DNA of 29,138 bases from Lachnospiraceae bacterium (GTDB lineage: Bacteria; Bacillota; Clostridia; Lachnospirales; Lachnospiraceae). The DNA is taken from NCBI GenBank assembly GCA_019420465.1, contig JAHZHB010000034.1, positions 1-29,138 of the forward strand. Reading direction: 5' to 3'. The position numbers and the translations under genes were made by a program. Below, in pieces: positions 5,906 through 12,760 of this stretch (the first letter of the stretch is position 1; the number at the start of each line of letters is the position of its first letter). A model generated the notes under the pieces. That model worked only from the letters and a program-made list of their open reading frames with translations. It did no database searches and was not told where the DNA came from.

Positions 5906-8509
5906 ATGAATTACGGCAGAAAAGGTTTGCAGTCCGGCCGCAAAAAACTTTCCTCCCATGGAGACAAGCTGGAACACGCTTTCAGTATAAATATCCTGAG
6001 AATCGTTTTGCTGTCGCTGATATTTTTGCTTGTCTGCGGTATCAGTCTCGGGCTGGGTGTTTTCAGAGGAATACTGGCTACTACACCGGATGTCAGCGAA
6101 GCCAACATCATGCCGGTCGGCTACGCCACATATATCTACGATGCCAACGGCAATATGATCCAGAAGCTTACCGGTTCCAATGCCAACCGTGTGGCGGTAT
6201 CCATAAGCGATATCCCGCTGAATATGCAGCATGCGATCGTGGCCATCGAGGACGAGCGTTTCTACGAGCATAACGGCATCGATATCAAGGGTATTGTCCG
6301 TGCCGGTGTCAATGGTCTCGGCCGTCTGGCTACAGGACACATACCGAACGAAGGTGCCAGTACACTGACACAGCAGCTGCTTAAAAATAATGTTTTTACG
6401 ACATGGACACAGGAAAATCAGCTGGATCGTGTCAAACGTAAGGTACAGGAGCAGTTTCTGGCACTGCAGCTGGAAGCCAACCTCACCAAAGAAGGCAAGG
6501 ACACCAAAAGTGTCATTCTCGAAAACTATCTGAATACGATCAATCTGGGTGCAGGTACCTACGGTGTCCAGACGGCATCGTATAAATATTTCGACAAGAG
6601 TGTCTCTGACCTGACGCTTTCCGAATGTGCTGTTCTGGCGGCGATTCCGCAGAATCCTACCGCCTTTAATCCGATCAATCATCCGGACAACAATGCAGAC
6701 CGCCGGGCCAAGGTGCTTCGCAATATGCTTGATCAGGGCTATATCGACCAGGCAGAATACGATGAGGCTCTGGCAGACAATGTCTATGACCGCATAGCCC
6801 AGGCACAGGAAAAGCAGGAGCAGAAAGACAGCGTTTATTCTTACTTTGTCGATGCGACGATCAGTCAGATCCTGGAGGATTTAAAAACCCAGAAAGGCTA
6901 TACAGACACACAGGCTTCCAATGCGCTGTACAGTGGCGGACTGCGTATCTATACCACGCAGGATCCTGCGATCCAGAGCATTGTTGACGAAGAGTATGCT
7001 GATCCGTCCAATTTCCCGATCGGTTCCAAGATCGGTCTGAACTGGGCGCTGACCATCACAAAGGCGGATGGCACACAGCAAAATTACAGCAAGGAAATGC
7101 TCCGTCTGTATTTCCAGGATACTGAAGATGAAAACTTTGAGCTTCTGTTCGACTCGCAGGACGAAGCACAGTCTTATGTGGACAAATACAAAGCCCACAT
7201 TCTGCAGGAAGAGGCAGGCTCCCAGATCCTTGCGGAACGTATTTCTTTCACCATGGAACCACAGTCCAGTATGACGATCATGGATCAGAAAACAGGCTAT
7301 GTCAAAGCCATCATTGGTGGCCGCGGCGAAAAGACGGCCAGTCTGACCATGAACCGTGCCACGGATTCCACCCGTCAGCCCGGTTCCACCTTCAAGATCG
7401 TATCTACCTACGCCACAGCACTCGAACAGGGACAGACGCTGGCAACGATCTACAAGGATGAAAAATACGCTTACGCGGACGGAACACAGGTCCGCAATGC
7501 TACCGGCAGATATCTGGGCGATATAACGATCCGTAAAGCGATCGAACAGTCTGTCAACGTTGTCGCTGTCAAAACACTGACCGAGGTTACACCACAGGCC
7601 GGTTATGACCAGCTGCTCAAATTCGGTTTCACTACACTTGCAGACAGCGAGGAGATCAACGGCAAGGTTTACACTGATATCAGTCAGCCGCTGGCTCTTG
7701 GTGGTATCACACACGGTGTGACCAATCTGGAGCTTACAGCAGCATATGCTTCTATCGCCAATAGCGGTATTTATAATTCACCAAGCTTCTACACTACAGT
7801 GACGGATTCTGATGGCAATGTTATTCTGGAGCATCAGACAGACACACATGAAGCTGTCAGTGACAGCACTGCCTATCTGCTGACCAGCGCGATGGAAGAT
7901 GTTGTAACCAAGGGTACCGGTAAGGCACTGCAGCTTGGCAGCATGCCTGTAGCCGGTAAAACCGGTACTACATCGGATTACAATGATGTCTGGTTTGCAG
8001 GCTTTACTCCGTACTATACAGCAGCTGTATGGGCCGGTTATGACGGAAACCAGAAGCTTGCCAAGAGCAGCACATACCGTACCTACCATAAGACATTATG
8101 GCAAAAGATCATGAAACGTATCCATGAAGGGCTTCCGGCTACAGATTTTGTTATGCCTTCCAGTGTGGAGAAAGCTACGATCTGTACGAAGAGCGGTCTG
8201 CTGGCGGGTGCGCACTGTAAATCCATCACGGAATACTTTGCACGGTCGACGATCCCGACACAGCAGTGTACCGACTGTGATGATGCATGGAAAGCCGAGC
8301 AGGAGCGTCTGGCAAGAGAGGCTGCGGAAAAGGCTGCTCAGGAGGCTGCAGAGAAGGCTGCTCAGCAGATCCAGGATGCTTTAAACGGCGGCGGTGACAA
8401 CGCTGGTGGTGACAATGCTGGTGGTGACAACGCTGGTGGTGACAACGGCGGCGATACCGGCAACAGCGACGGTAACAATACAGGCGATACTACACAGCCG
8501 ACAGAATAA
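5906..8509 (+). CDS. Class A penicillin-binding protein (PBP1a type)
   Basis: A bifunctional cell-wall enzyme that polymerises lipid II (glycosyltransferase) and cross-links peptides (transpeptidase) outside the membrane. A short basic cytoplasmic N-terminus is followed by one membrane segment (about residues 29-52). The GT51 domain shows EDERFYEHNGID (E115-E117) and STLTQQLLKN (near 152-161). The transpeptidase has STFK (S494 nucleophile), SVN (549-551) and KTGT (685-688), so all catalytic motifs are intact. The last 95 or so residues are low complexity: an Ala/Glu coiled-coil-like repeat, then Gly-Gly-Asp-Asn-Ala repeats and an Asn/Asp/Thr tail, outside the catalytic fold. The ATG follows AAGGAGG. 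At 867 residues it is long because of this tail. Confidence 0.96.
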   Translation: MNYGRKGLQSGRKKLSSHGDKLEHAFSINILRIVLLSLIFLLVCGISLGLGVFRGILATTPDVSEANIMPVGYATYIYDANGNMIQKLTGSNANRVAVSISDIPLNMQHAIVAIEDERFYEHNGIDIKGIVRAGVNGLGRLATGHIPNEGASTLTQQLLKNNVFTTWTQENQLDRVKRKVQEQFLALQLEANLTKEGKDTKSVILENYLNTINLGAGTYGVQTASYKYFDKSVSDLTLSECAVLAAIPQNPTAFNPINHPDNNADRRAKVLRNMLDQGYIDQAEYDEALADNVYDRIAQAQEKQEQKDSVYSYFVDATISQILEDLKTQKGYTDTQASNALYSGGLRIYTTQDPAIQSIVDEEYADPSNFPIGSKIGLNWALTITKADGTQQNYSKEMLRLYFQDTEDENFELLFDSQDEAQSYVDKYKAHILQEEAGSQILAERISFTMEPQSSMTIMDQKTGYVKAIIGGRGEKTASLTMNRATDSTRQPGSTFKIVSTYATALEQGQTLATIYKDEKYAYADGTQVRNATGRYLGDITIRKAIEQSVNVVAVKTLTEVTPQAGYDQLLKFGFTTLADSEEINGKVYTDISQPLALGGITHGVTNLELTAAYASIANSGIYNSPSFYTTVTDSDGNVILEHQTDTHEAVSDSTAYLLTSAMEDVVTKGTGKALQLGSMPVAGKTGTTSDYNDVWFAGFTPYYTAAVWAGYDGNQKLAKSSTYRTYHKTLWQKIMKRIHEGLPATDFVMPSSVEKATICTKSGLLAGAHCKSITEYFARSTIPTQQCTDCDDAWKAEQERLAREAAEKAAQEAAEKAAQQIQDALNGGGDNAGGDNAGGDNAGGDNGGDTGNSDGNNTGDTTQPTE
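8318..8365 (+). repeat. Two 24-bp tandem units coding EAAEKAAQ
   Basis: Two consecutive 24-base units (8318-8341 and 8342-8365) differ at only two positions and code EAAEKAAQ twice, a helix-forming Ala/Glu/Lys segment between the transpeptidase domain and the Gly-rich tail. It probably arose by slippage or recombination and may vary in copy number. Confidence 0.85.
8390..8449 (+). repeat. 15-bp tandem repeat coding GGDNA in the PBP tail
   Basis: Four in-frame copies of the unit GGTGGTGACAACGCT (8390-8404, 8405-8419, 8420-8434 and a diverged last copy 8435-8449) code GGDNA-GGDNA-GGDNA-GGDNG. The copies are almost identical at DNA level, including the third codon position, so the array is recent or kept homogeneous and could change length between strains without shifting the frame. 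Confidence 0.93.
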
Positions 8510-8596
8510 TTTTACAAATACAAAACCGGTCTGTGGGATCGGTGCTCAATCAAAATTGGTTCACTGATTCAATTATCGATATGCATGGCAACAGGC

Positions 8597-8637
8597 AAAA
8601 AAGAACTGACAGGAGATTTTCCTGTCAGTTCTTTTTT
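8597..8637. terminator. Bidirectional intrinsic terminator between PBP and flavodoxin
   Basis: An inverted repeat has arms AGAACTGACAGGA and TCCTGTCAGTTCT around a short loop, flanked by six A on the left and six T on the right. It therefore gives a stem plus U-run on both strands, ending the PBP transcript (stop at 8509) and the convergent DUF3793-flavodoxin transcript (stop at 8702). No other feature is seen in 8510-8701. Confidence 0.93.
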
Positions 8638-8701
8638 GACCATGCTGATCAATGTCTTACCGTTGGACCGGTTCTGATCAGTTGCAGAGGCCATATTGTT
8701 T

Positions 8702-9127
8702 TTATGCAGCTACAGCTTTTCCAAGTGCCCTGCAGGCTTCTGTAGCCTCATCGTCCGGAGCATCACAGCAGATCACAAAATCGCAGGCGAGGACAGCTCC
8801 GTCGTTTTTGCAGGTTTCTTCCCAGTTTTTCATCCAGTCACCGTCTCCCCAGCCGTAAGAACCAAACAGGGCGATCTTTTTACCGGACAGTCTGGCTTCG
8901 CAGGCGTTAAACATCGGCTCAAAGATTTCTTCTTCCAGAACTTCATCTCCCATAGCCGGGCAGCCAAAGGCAACAGCGTCGTAATCATCCATCTTTTCAG
9001 CGCCAAAATCCTCTGCGGAGATCATCTCGGCTTCAGCACCTGCTGCTTTTGCACCTTCCAGCACAGCCTGGGCCATGGCCTCTGTGTTTCCGCTTCCACT
9101 CCAGTATACTACTGCTACTTTACTCAT
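8702..9127 (-). CDS. Flavodoxin
   Basis: A 141-residue short-chain flavodoxin, an FMN electron carrier that commonly replaces ferredoxin under iron limitation. The FMN phosphate loop SGSGNTEAMA is at residues 10-19. The two isoalloxazine loops are visible as GCPAMGDEVLEE near 55-66 and GSYGWGDGDWM near 88-98, with the usual Trp/Tyr residues. It lies 28 bases downstream of the DUF3793 gene with a ribosome-binding site in between, so the two form an operon. The palindromic promoter region upstream is consistent with metal-dependent repression, which is inference. Confidence 0.95.
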   Translation of the reverse strand: MSKVAVVYWSGSGNTEAMAQAVLEGAKAAGAEAEMISAEDFGAEKMDDYDAVAFGCPAMGDEVLEEEIFEPMFNACEARLSGKKIALFGSYGWGDGDWMKNWEETCKNDGAVLACDFVICCDAPDDEATEACRALGKAVAA

Positions 9128-9155
9128 CGTTTCATCCTCCTGATTTCTATATATG

Positions 9156-9707
9156 TCATGCAGCTACGGTAAGCTGCAGAACACTTCTTCCCTGTCGGTA
9201 AAGGCGCTGATAGACGTCTTTACATTTTTTGTAGCGGGCAAATGTGCGGATTGCTTCGCATTCGTTGACATACACTTTCCAGCAGCCACAGCATTTGCTG
9301 TTATGACCGGCATTTTCGATAAAGCCTTTTACGTCTCCGAGTGGATAGCTTAAGAACAGGCCGATCTCGTGTGGAAATTCTGTCTGTGTGGTTACCCGTT
9401 CATGCAGTTTTGCCAATGCGCTTTTTACGTCTGTATGTTCGTAACCGTATGTTTGCAGAAATTCTGTCACACCGGGTTTTTGCAGATCTTTTTTCAGTTT
9501 TTCGATCCGGCACACGTACACGAGTGCTGCTTTTCCTGTTTTTCTCAGGATCATCAGTGTAATGCCTTTGTCTTCCAGGCGGCTGTTCCACGATCTGACC
9601 TGTTCTTCCAGGTCTTCTTCGCGGGCATATGAACAGCTGAACAGATTTGCTGTCTTGATCGAAGCCAGTGTGGGTGAACAGTGTTCGATCAGATACTGAT
9701 CCAGCAT
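9156..9707 (-). CDS. DUF3793 family protein
   Basis: I recognise the DUF3793 family, small cytoplasmic proteins of unknown function in anaerobic Firmicutes. They are often found beside flavodoxin or iron-uptake genes. This 183-residue copy has the family features: an N-terminal LIEHCSPTLA, a central IGLFLSYPLGDVKGFI, and NSKCCGCWKVY with three close cysteines (CCxC) that could bind metal, followed by a basic Tyr/Lys-rich helix. No signal peptide or membrane segment is seen. GGGAGG precedes the ATG. It is the first gene of a two-gene operon with flavodoxin. Its role is not known; a part in iron-limited electron transfer is a guess from context. Confidence 0.88.
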   Translation of the reverse strand: MLDQYLIEHCSPTLASIKTANLFSCSYAREEDLEEQVRSWNSRLEDKGITLMILRKTGKAALVYVCRIEKLKKDLQKPGVTEFLQTYGYEHTDVKSALAKLHERVTTQTEFPHEIGLFLSYPLGDVKGFIENAGHNSKCCGCWKVYVNECEAIRTFARYKKCKDVYQRLYRQGRSVLQLTVAA

Positions 9708-9732
9708 ACATGAACCTCCCTGCTACAGATTT

Positions 9733-9760
9733 ATGTTAGTTTTAACTAATATTATGTCAA
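9733..9760 (-). promoter_or_regulatory. Proximal promoter P2 with palindromic operator
   Basis: Minus strand: TTGACA (-35, 9755-9760) and TAACAT (-10, 9733-9738) at 16 bases. Between and overlapping them is the palindrome TTAGTTTTAACTAA (9736-9749), a TTAG-N6-CTAA arrangement that fills the spacer. A repressor bound there would block polymerase. Which regulator binds is unknown; a DtxR-type iron repressor is one candidate because the operon carries flavodoxin. Confidence 0.65.
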
Positions 9761-9762
9761 AA

Positions 9763-9797
9763 AATTAAGCGTCTATACATTATTTGACGCTAATTTT
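9763..9797 (-). terminator. Hairpin with U-run between P1 and P2
   Basis: In minus-strand RNA an AAAATTA-GCGTC arm pairs with GACGC-T-TAATTTT around a 12-base A/U-rich loop, and the 3' side runs into six U. It lies about 20-50 bases downstream of P1 and just upstream of P2. It could attenuate transcripts from P1 or insulate P2 from readthrough. The G/C core is only 5 pairs, so strength is uncertain. Confidence 0.5.
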
Positions 9798-9799
9798 AA

Positions 9800-9816
9800 T
9801 TAGTTATTCCTAACTA
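9800..9816. promoter_or_regulatory. Second TTAG-N6-CTAA operator at the P1 start point
   Basis: TTAGTTATTCCTAACTA contains the palindrome TAGTTA-TTCC-TAACTA (9801-9816) and the same TTAG-N6-CTAA core as the P2 operator (9800-9813). It covers the expected P1 start point near 9815. A related inverted palindrome CTAATT-TT-AATTAG (9790-9803) overlaps its edge. Repetition of one core at both promoters supports a shared regulator. Confidence 0.65.
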
Positions 9817-9821
9817 CGTTT

Positions 9822-9850
9822 ACTATACAATATTCCATGCGGGATGTCAA
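9822..9850 (-). promoter_or_regulatory. Distal promoter P1 of the DUF3793-flavodoxin operon
   Basis: Minus strand: perfect TTGACA (9845-9850), 17-base spacer, TATAGT (9822-9827). It is closer to consensus than P2. The start point near 9815 falls in the second operator. The leader to the ATG at 9707 is about 108 bases and holds the hairpin and P2. Confidence 0.82.
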
Positions 9851-9889
9851 TATATAAATCTTTATTCAGGCTAAAACGGTTGTTTGTGA

Positions 9890-10178
9890 CAGCCGAAAAA
9901 GACTGCCGTCATAGACCGGGTACACGCTCCCCTTCGGAAAATTCCGACGCTTGAATACAGGTTCTAAGTGTGCAGCTGCCCGTCAGTCAGAGGACCGTGG
10001 GCATTCGCTGGGTTTTCTGATGAAAACCCGGCTCAGAGCCCACTCATCAGCCGCCGGGAATGGCGGCTGATGCCTCTGACTGACGGGCAGCTGCGCACTA
10101 AGAACCTGTTATTCTCGCTTTAGGAATTTTCTGAAGGGGAGCGTGTACCCGGTCTATGACGGCAATCTTTTTCGGCTG
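9890..10178. repeat. 289-bp T-shaped palindrome (long stem with two-hairpin crown)
   Basis: Non-coding. The outer 43 bases (9891-9933) match the reverse complement of 10135-10177 at all but one position. Pairing continues, with a bulged region near 9936-9956, up to GTCAGAGG/CCTCTGAC at 9986-9993/10073-10080. The central 79 bases fold into two separate hairpins. One is 9997-10043, with base GTGGGC/GCCCAC and tip GGGTTTTC-TGAT-GAAAACCC. The other is 10045-10072, CATCAGCCGCC and its exact complement around six bases. The shape resembles a T or cloverleaf, on either strand. It begins 3 bases after the PAP2 stop codon. No clear target-site duplication or transposase is seen. It may be a repetitive non-coding element, a structured RNA or a very strong transcript end; function unknown. 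Confidence 0.9.
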
Positions 10179-10181
10179 AAT

Positions 10182-10745
10182 CTACTTTTTCTTTCTTTTT
10201 TTCTTTTTTTGTATTTTAACTATGATATCGATAATTTTACGTATGATCCATGCACTGAACACACCAACAATTGCTCCTGCGATCACATCTGTCGGATAGT
10301 GAACACCAAGATATAATCTGGACAATCCGATCAGTGTGGCAAGAAGGTACAGGAACCTTCCGCTCTTTCTGTAGCCGGCCATATAGATAGCGGCTGCGAC
10401 AGCGAAGGATGCTGCTGTATGGCCTGATGGAAATGAGGTGTTCTTTGGGATCGTTGTCAGTACGGTGAGCTCCTGAAACCGCACATAGGGGCGCACTCTG
10501 GCTACCATACGTTTCAGCCAGAGATTTGTCAGGATGCCGTTGAGCGCCAGTGAGCAGGATGTGGGAATACCGGCTTTTTTCCTTGTTTTCGGGACGCACA
10601 GAAGTACAATACATGTCGCTATCCAGAATGCGCCGTAGTCTCCGAACATCGTGATGATCCGCATAATGGGTGTAAGCCAGTCCTGCCGGATAGTGTGCTG
10701 TATCCACAGCAGGAACTGTCCTTCAATCTGCCAAAGTGGCTGCAT
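10182..10745 (-). CDS. PAP2-family membrane phosphatase
   Basis: A 187-residue integral membrane phosphatase of the PAP2/undecaprenyl-pyrophosphate phosphatase superfamily, acting on lipid phosphates at the outer membrane face. All three catalytic signatures are present: KRMVARVRP, PSGHTAASF with the catalytic His, and SRLYLGVHYPTDV with the nucleophilic His. About five hydrophobic segments surround them, and the tail is a run of Lys/Arg. I start it at MQPLWQ because GGAGG lies 7 bases upstream of 10745. A longer frame to 10811 lacks a ribosome-binding site. The substrate (undecaprenyl pyrophosphate or phosphatidate) cannot be told. It probably follows the CobW gene in one transcript, after a 101-base gap. 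Confidence 0.9.
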   Translation of the reverse strand: MQPLWQIEGQFLLWIQHTIRQDWLTPIMRIITMFGDYGAFWIATCIVLLCVPKTRKKAGIPTSCSLALNGILTNLWLKRMVARVRPYVRFQELTVLTTIPKNTSFPSGHTAASFAVAAAIYMAGYRKSGRFLYLLATLIGLSRLYLGVHYPTDVIAGAIVGVFSAWIIRKIIDIIVKIQKKKKRKKK

Positions 10746-10846
10746 ATCCTGTCCTCCGTTTCTTTTCGTGCATGTGACAGCGAATAAGGCCCTGCTGCCG
10801 CTGCCTGTCATCTGTCGCTGTTTATCTTTTCACAGCCTGTTTCCTG

Positions 10847-11782
10847 CTATTTTCTGGAAATAAAGGCTTCTTTTCCGATAGCGTCTTCGTCAAGCTCCTG
10901 TCCGATGACAACAAACAGACCTCGTTTCACATCACAGGGTCTTATATTCATCACATCCGGTGAACAGTTAATTTCATACCACTGCCCCTCCAGGCTTTTG
11001 ATATGGCCTTTGATACGCATAACGATGCCGTATTTTCTGTCTTTCATCAGGTGTTCTATACGTTCTCTGAGGTCAGCTTCGTTTTCACATCGGGACGCAT
11101 ACATACCGGACTGAAACACTGTGCCGTGATTGATCAGTTCTTTTTCATGGTCGACCAGATGATAGCCACTCTCCATAAACGCCGTGAAATCAGCATCTGT
11201 ATAGCTGTCCCACGGTTTTGTCACAACATCATTGCCAAGTACTCTTGTGCTTCCATGTTCTTTTAACAGGTCATTCATCTGGGCGATCGTTGCCTGTTTC
11301 TGCGCATCATCGAACAGCTGGGTCTTACTCATGATCACTGTACCGGCTGCCAGAAGCTGGGCAAAGACCAGGTATCGTGAGGCATCTGTCACTGCCATAT
11401 CCATCTTTGTATCTACCAGTGTCAGGATCGCGCCGATCTCGCAGTGGCTTTTCACCGGTTCATGTAACATTACATCAAAAAACTCGTCTACGTCATAGAT
11501 ACCCGAAGGTTCAACGACGACACGGTCAATCCCGGTATGGGAAGCATCGATCAGCATCTGTTTAAACGTGTCCTTACCAGTACAGCACATACACTGTCCG
11601 GCCAGGCTGCTGATCTCACAGCCATCGTCTTTCAGCAGTGTACTGTCCACATCCACGCTGCTAAACTCATTTTCGATCACGCTGGCCGAAACTCCCTGTT
11701 TTTTCAGAAAACCGAGATATCGGTGAATGAACGTTGTCTTACCTACACCAAGAAACCCTGTTACAAGATCTACTTTTGTCAT
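10847..11782 (-). CDS. CobW/YjiA (COG0523) family GTPase
   Basis: COG0523 proteins are GTP-dependent metal chaperones or insertases, for zinc, cobalt or nitrile hydratase iron/cobalt. The Walker A is GFLGVGKTT (residues 9-17). The family metal-binding motif appears as C64-M-C66-C67, and VEPSG (near 91-95) is the family Walker B region. A SKTQ takes the place of the usual NKxD. The C-terminal part is a CobW_C-like domain. No terminal poly-His metal tail is seen. At 311 residues it is a normal size. It starts 14 bases after the ferritin-like diiron gene ends, with GAGGA before the ATG. The client metalloprotein may be that neighbour, which is inference. Confidence 0.9.
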   Translation of the reverse strand: MTKVDLVTGFLGVGKTTFIHRYLGFLKKQGVSASVIENEFSSVDVDSTLLKDDGCEISSLAGQCMCCTGKDTFKQMLIDASHTGIDRVVVEPSGIYDVDEFFDVMLHEPVKSHCEIGAILTLVDTKMDMAVTDASRYLVFAQLLAAGTVIMSKTQLFDDAQKQATIAQMNDLLKEHGSTRVLGNDVVTKPWDSYTDADFTAFMESGYHLVDHEKELINHGTVFQSGMYASRCENEADLRERIEHLMKDRKYGIVMRIKGHIKSLEGQWYEINCSPDVMNIRPCDVKRGLFVVIGQELDEDAIGKEAFISRK

Positions 11783-11796
11783 GTTCTTATCCTCTT

Positions 11797-12555
11797 TTAT
11801 GCTTTGTGAAACATTTTTTCAATCTGGATCGATTCCTCTGTCGTCCGCATGCAGCTGGCCATAAACCGACCTCTGGTATAGCCGGCTGCCGTAAAGATTG
11901 CTTCATAGCGATCCCACAGTGCAGCCGCAGTAGCTCTGGTCAGGATGCGTCTCTGGTTGCGCAGCTTTTCTCTGATCGGCTCCGGTCGTCCGGCATTGAT
12001 CTTTCCCAGTGTCACGGACTGCAGTACGATATGATACCGCTCATCGTGAAGCATCTGTGCGCAGATCGTCTTTAACAGTTTACAGTCTGTCACTCTGGCC
12101 AGAGCTTCATAATAGGTCATAGCCACCATCTCTGCAGCCACGAGCACTCCCATCTCGCATTCGATGCCCGCACGGCGGCGAAGGAAACGAAATACGGTAT
12201 CCAGTCCGCTGTTGATGCCCGGACGGATCTGGTAGCTGGCCAGAAAGATTTTTAACAGCTCACTGTGATAATTTTCTTCGGCGATCAGGCTGTCTGTGAT
12301 CTTTGCATAGTCTGTCCAGCCGCTTTTTACCGCATACATCTGGGCGCAGGCGGACAGATGATGTCCCTCCGAGGATTCTCCGATAGCAAAGGCGCGCATC
12401 GACGGTGCGATCATGGCTCTGTCGGCTCTGGACAGGGTATCCAGGTGGATCAGATCCAGCTTTTTCCGGTTCTTTTTATTATGCTCAAAATAGCTGATCC
12501 AGTCGAAATGTGCCGGATCATGTATTCCTGTTTTTTCGAGTAATCTGTTTTTCAT
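11797..12555 (-). CDS. Ferritin-like diiron protein of unknown function
   Basis: I do not recognise a named subfamily. The 252-residue all-helical protein has the ferritin-like diiron ligand pattern: E60/E63 (GESSEGHH), E94-x-x-H97 (EENYH), E142 and E172-x-x-H175 (DERYH). That is the four-helix Glu, ExxH, Glu, ExxH set used by rubrerythrins, R2-like proteins and AurF-type oxygenases. There is no rubredoxin CxxC domain. Tyr-rich YYEAL follows E142. The start at 12555 has GAGGG 9 bases upstream; an in-frame ATG at 12576 has no good site. It leads a probable operon with the CobW-type GTPase. Roles could be peroxide/oxygen reduction, metal storage or substrate oxidation. Confidence 0.75.
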   Translation of the reverse strand: MKNRLLEKTGIHDPAHFDWISYFEHNKKNRKKLDLIHLDTLSRADRAMIAPSMRAFAIGESSEGHHLSACAQMYAVKSGWTDYAKITDSLIAEENYHSELLKIFLASYQIRPGINSGLDTVFRFLRRRAGIECEMGVLVAAEMVAMTYYEALARVTDCKLLKTICAQMLHDERYHIVLQSVTLGKINAGRPEPIREKLRNQRRILTRATAAALWDRYEAIFTAAGYTRGRFMASCMRTTEESIQIEKMFHKA

Positions 12556-12637
12556 ATGTCTATTCCCTCTTTGCATACTATTTCCCGACCCAGACGGGAT
12601 ATACTTGTAAATACAGTCTTTTTACTGTTTGCCTGAA

Positions 12638-12668
12638 TCAAAAACCGTTTCACTGGCCGGTTTTTTGA
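12638..12668. terminator. Bidirectional hairpin after the V-ATPase operon
   Basis: Inverted arms TCAAAAACCG and CGGTTTTTTGA enclose a ten-base loop. The A and T runs at the stem ends would give a U-run in RNA of either strand. It lies about 95 bases beyond the last V-ATPase stop and upstream of the diiron gene, so it could stop operon readthrough. Confidence 0.7.
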
Positions 12669-12686
12669 TATGCAGGGCAAAACACA

Positions 12687-12723
12687 ATATCCGGGTATGC
12701 ACACGTTGTACACACCCGGATAT
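12687..12723. terminator. Strong hairpin directly after the V-ATPase operon
   Basis: Perfect ten-base arms ATATCCGGGT and ACCCGGATAT flank a 17-base loop, starting about 40 bases past the ntpD stop in the direction of transcription. Only a modest U-rich stretch (TGTGTTTTG) follows, so it may be an mRNA 3'-end stabiliser working with the next hairpin rather than a complete terminator. Confidence 0.65.
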
Positions 12724-12760
12724 ATTATACCCTAACTAAAGGCGGGAATCAATTCTGCAT

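Noticed and set aside
5900..6682. Minus-strand open frame across the PBP start
   Set aside because: It lies opposite the GT51 domain of a certain PBP gene, shows no family motif, and runs over the PBP promoter side.
6881..7714. 277-codon minus-strand frame inside the PBP gene
   Set aside because: Shadow of the transpeptidase domain; no start context and no recognisable domain.
8390..8449. CRISPR-like direct repeats
   Set aside because: Units of 15 bases without spacers, in frame with the PBP and coding GGDNA, so a protein repeat.
9890..10178. Insertion sequence or transposon remnant
   Set aside because: No transposase fragment and no clear target duplication; kept as an unexplained palindrome instead.
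10746..10811. Longer N-terminus of the PAP2 protein
   Set aside because: The added residues are not hydrophobic or conserved and lack a ribosome-binding site; GGAGG precedes the ATG at 10745.
10779..10823. Inverted repeat ACAGCGA/TCGCTGT between the CobW and PAP2 genes as terminator
   Set aside because: Stem of only seven pairs with a loop of about 30 bases and no U-run; not convincing.
12556..12576. Longer N-terminus of the diiron protein from the ATG at 12576
   Set aside because: No suitable ribosome-binding site before it, whereas the ATG at 12555 has GAGGG at proper distance.
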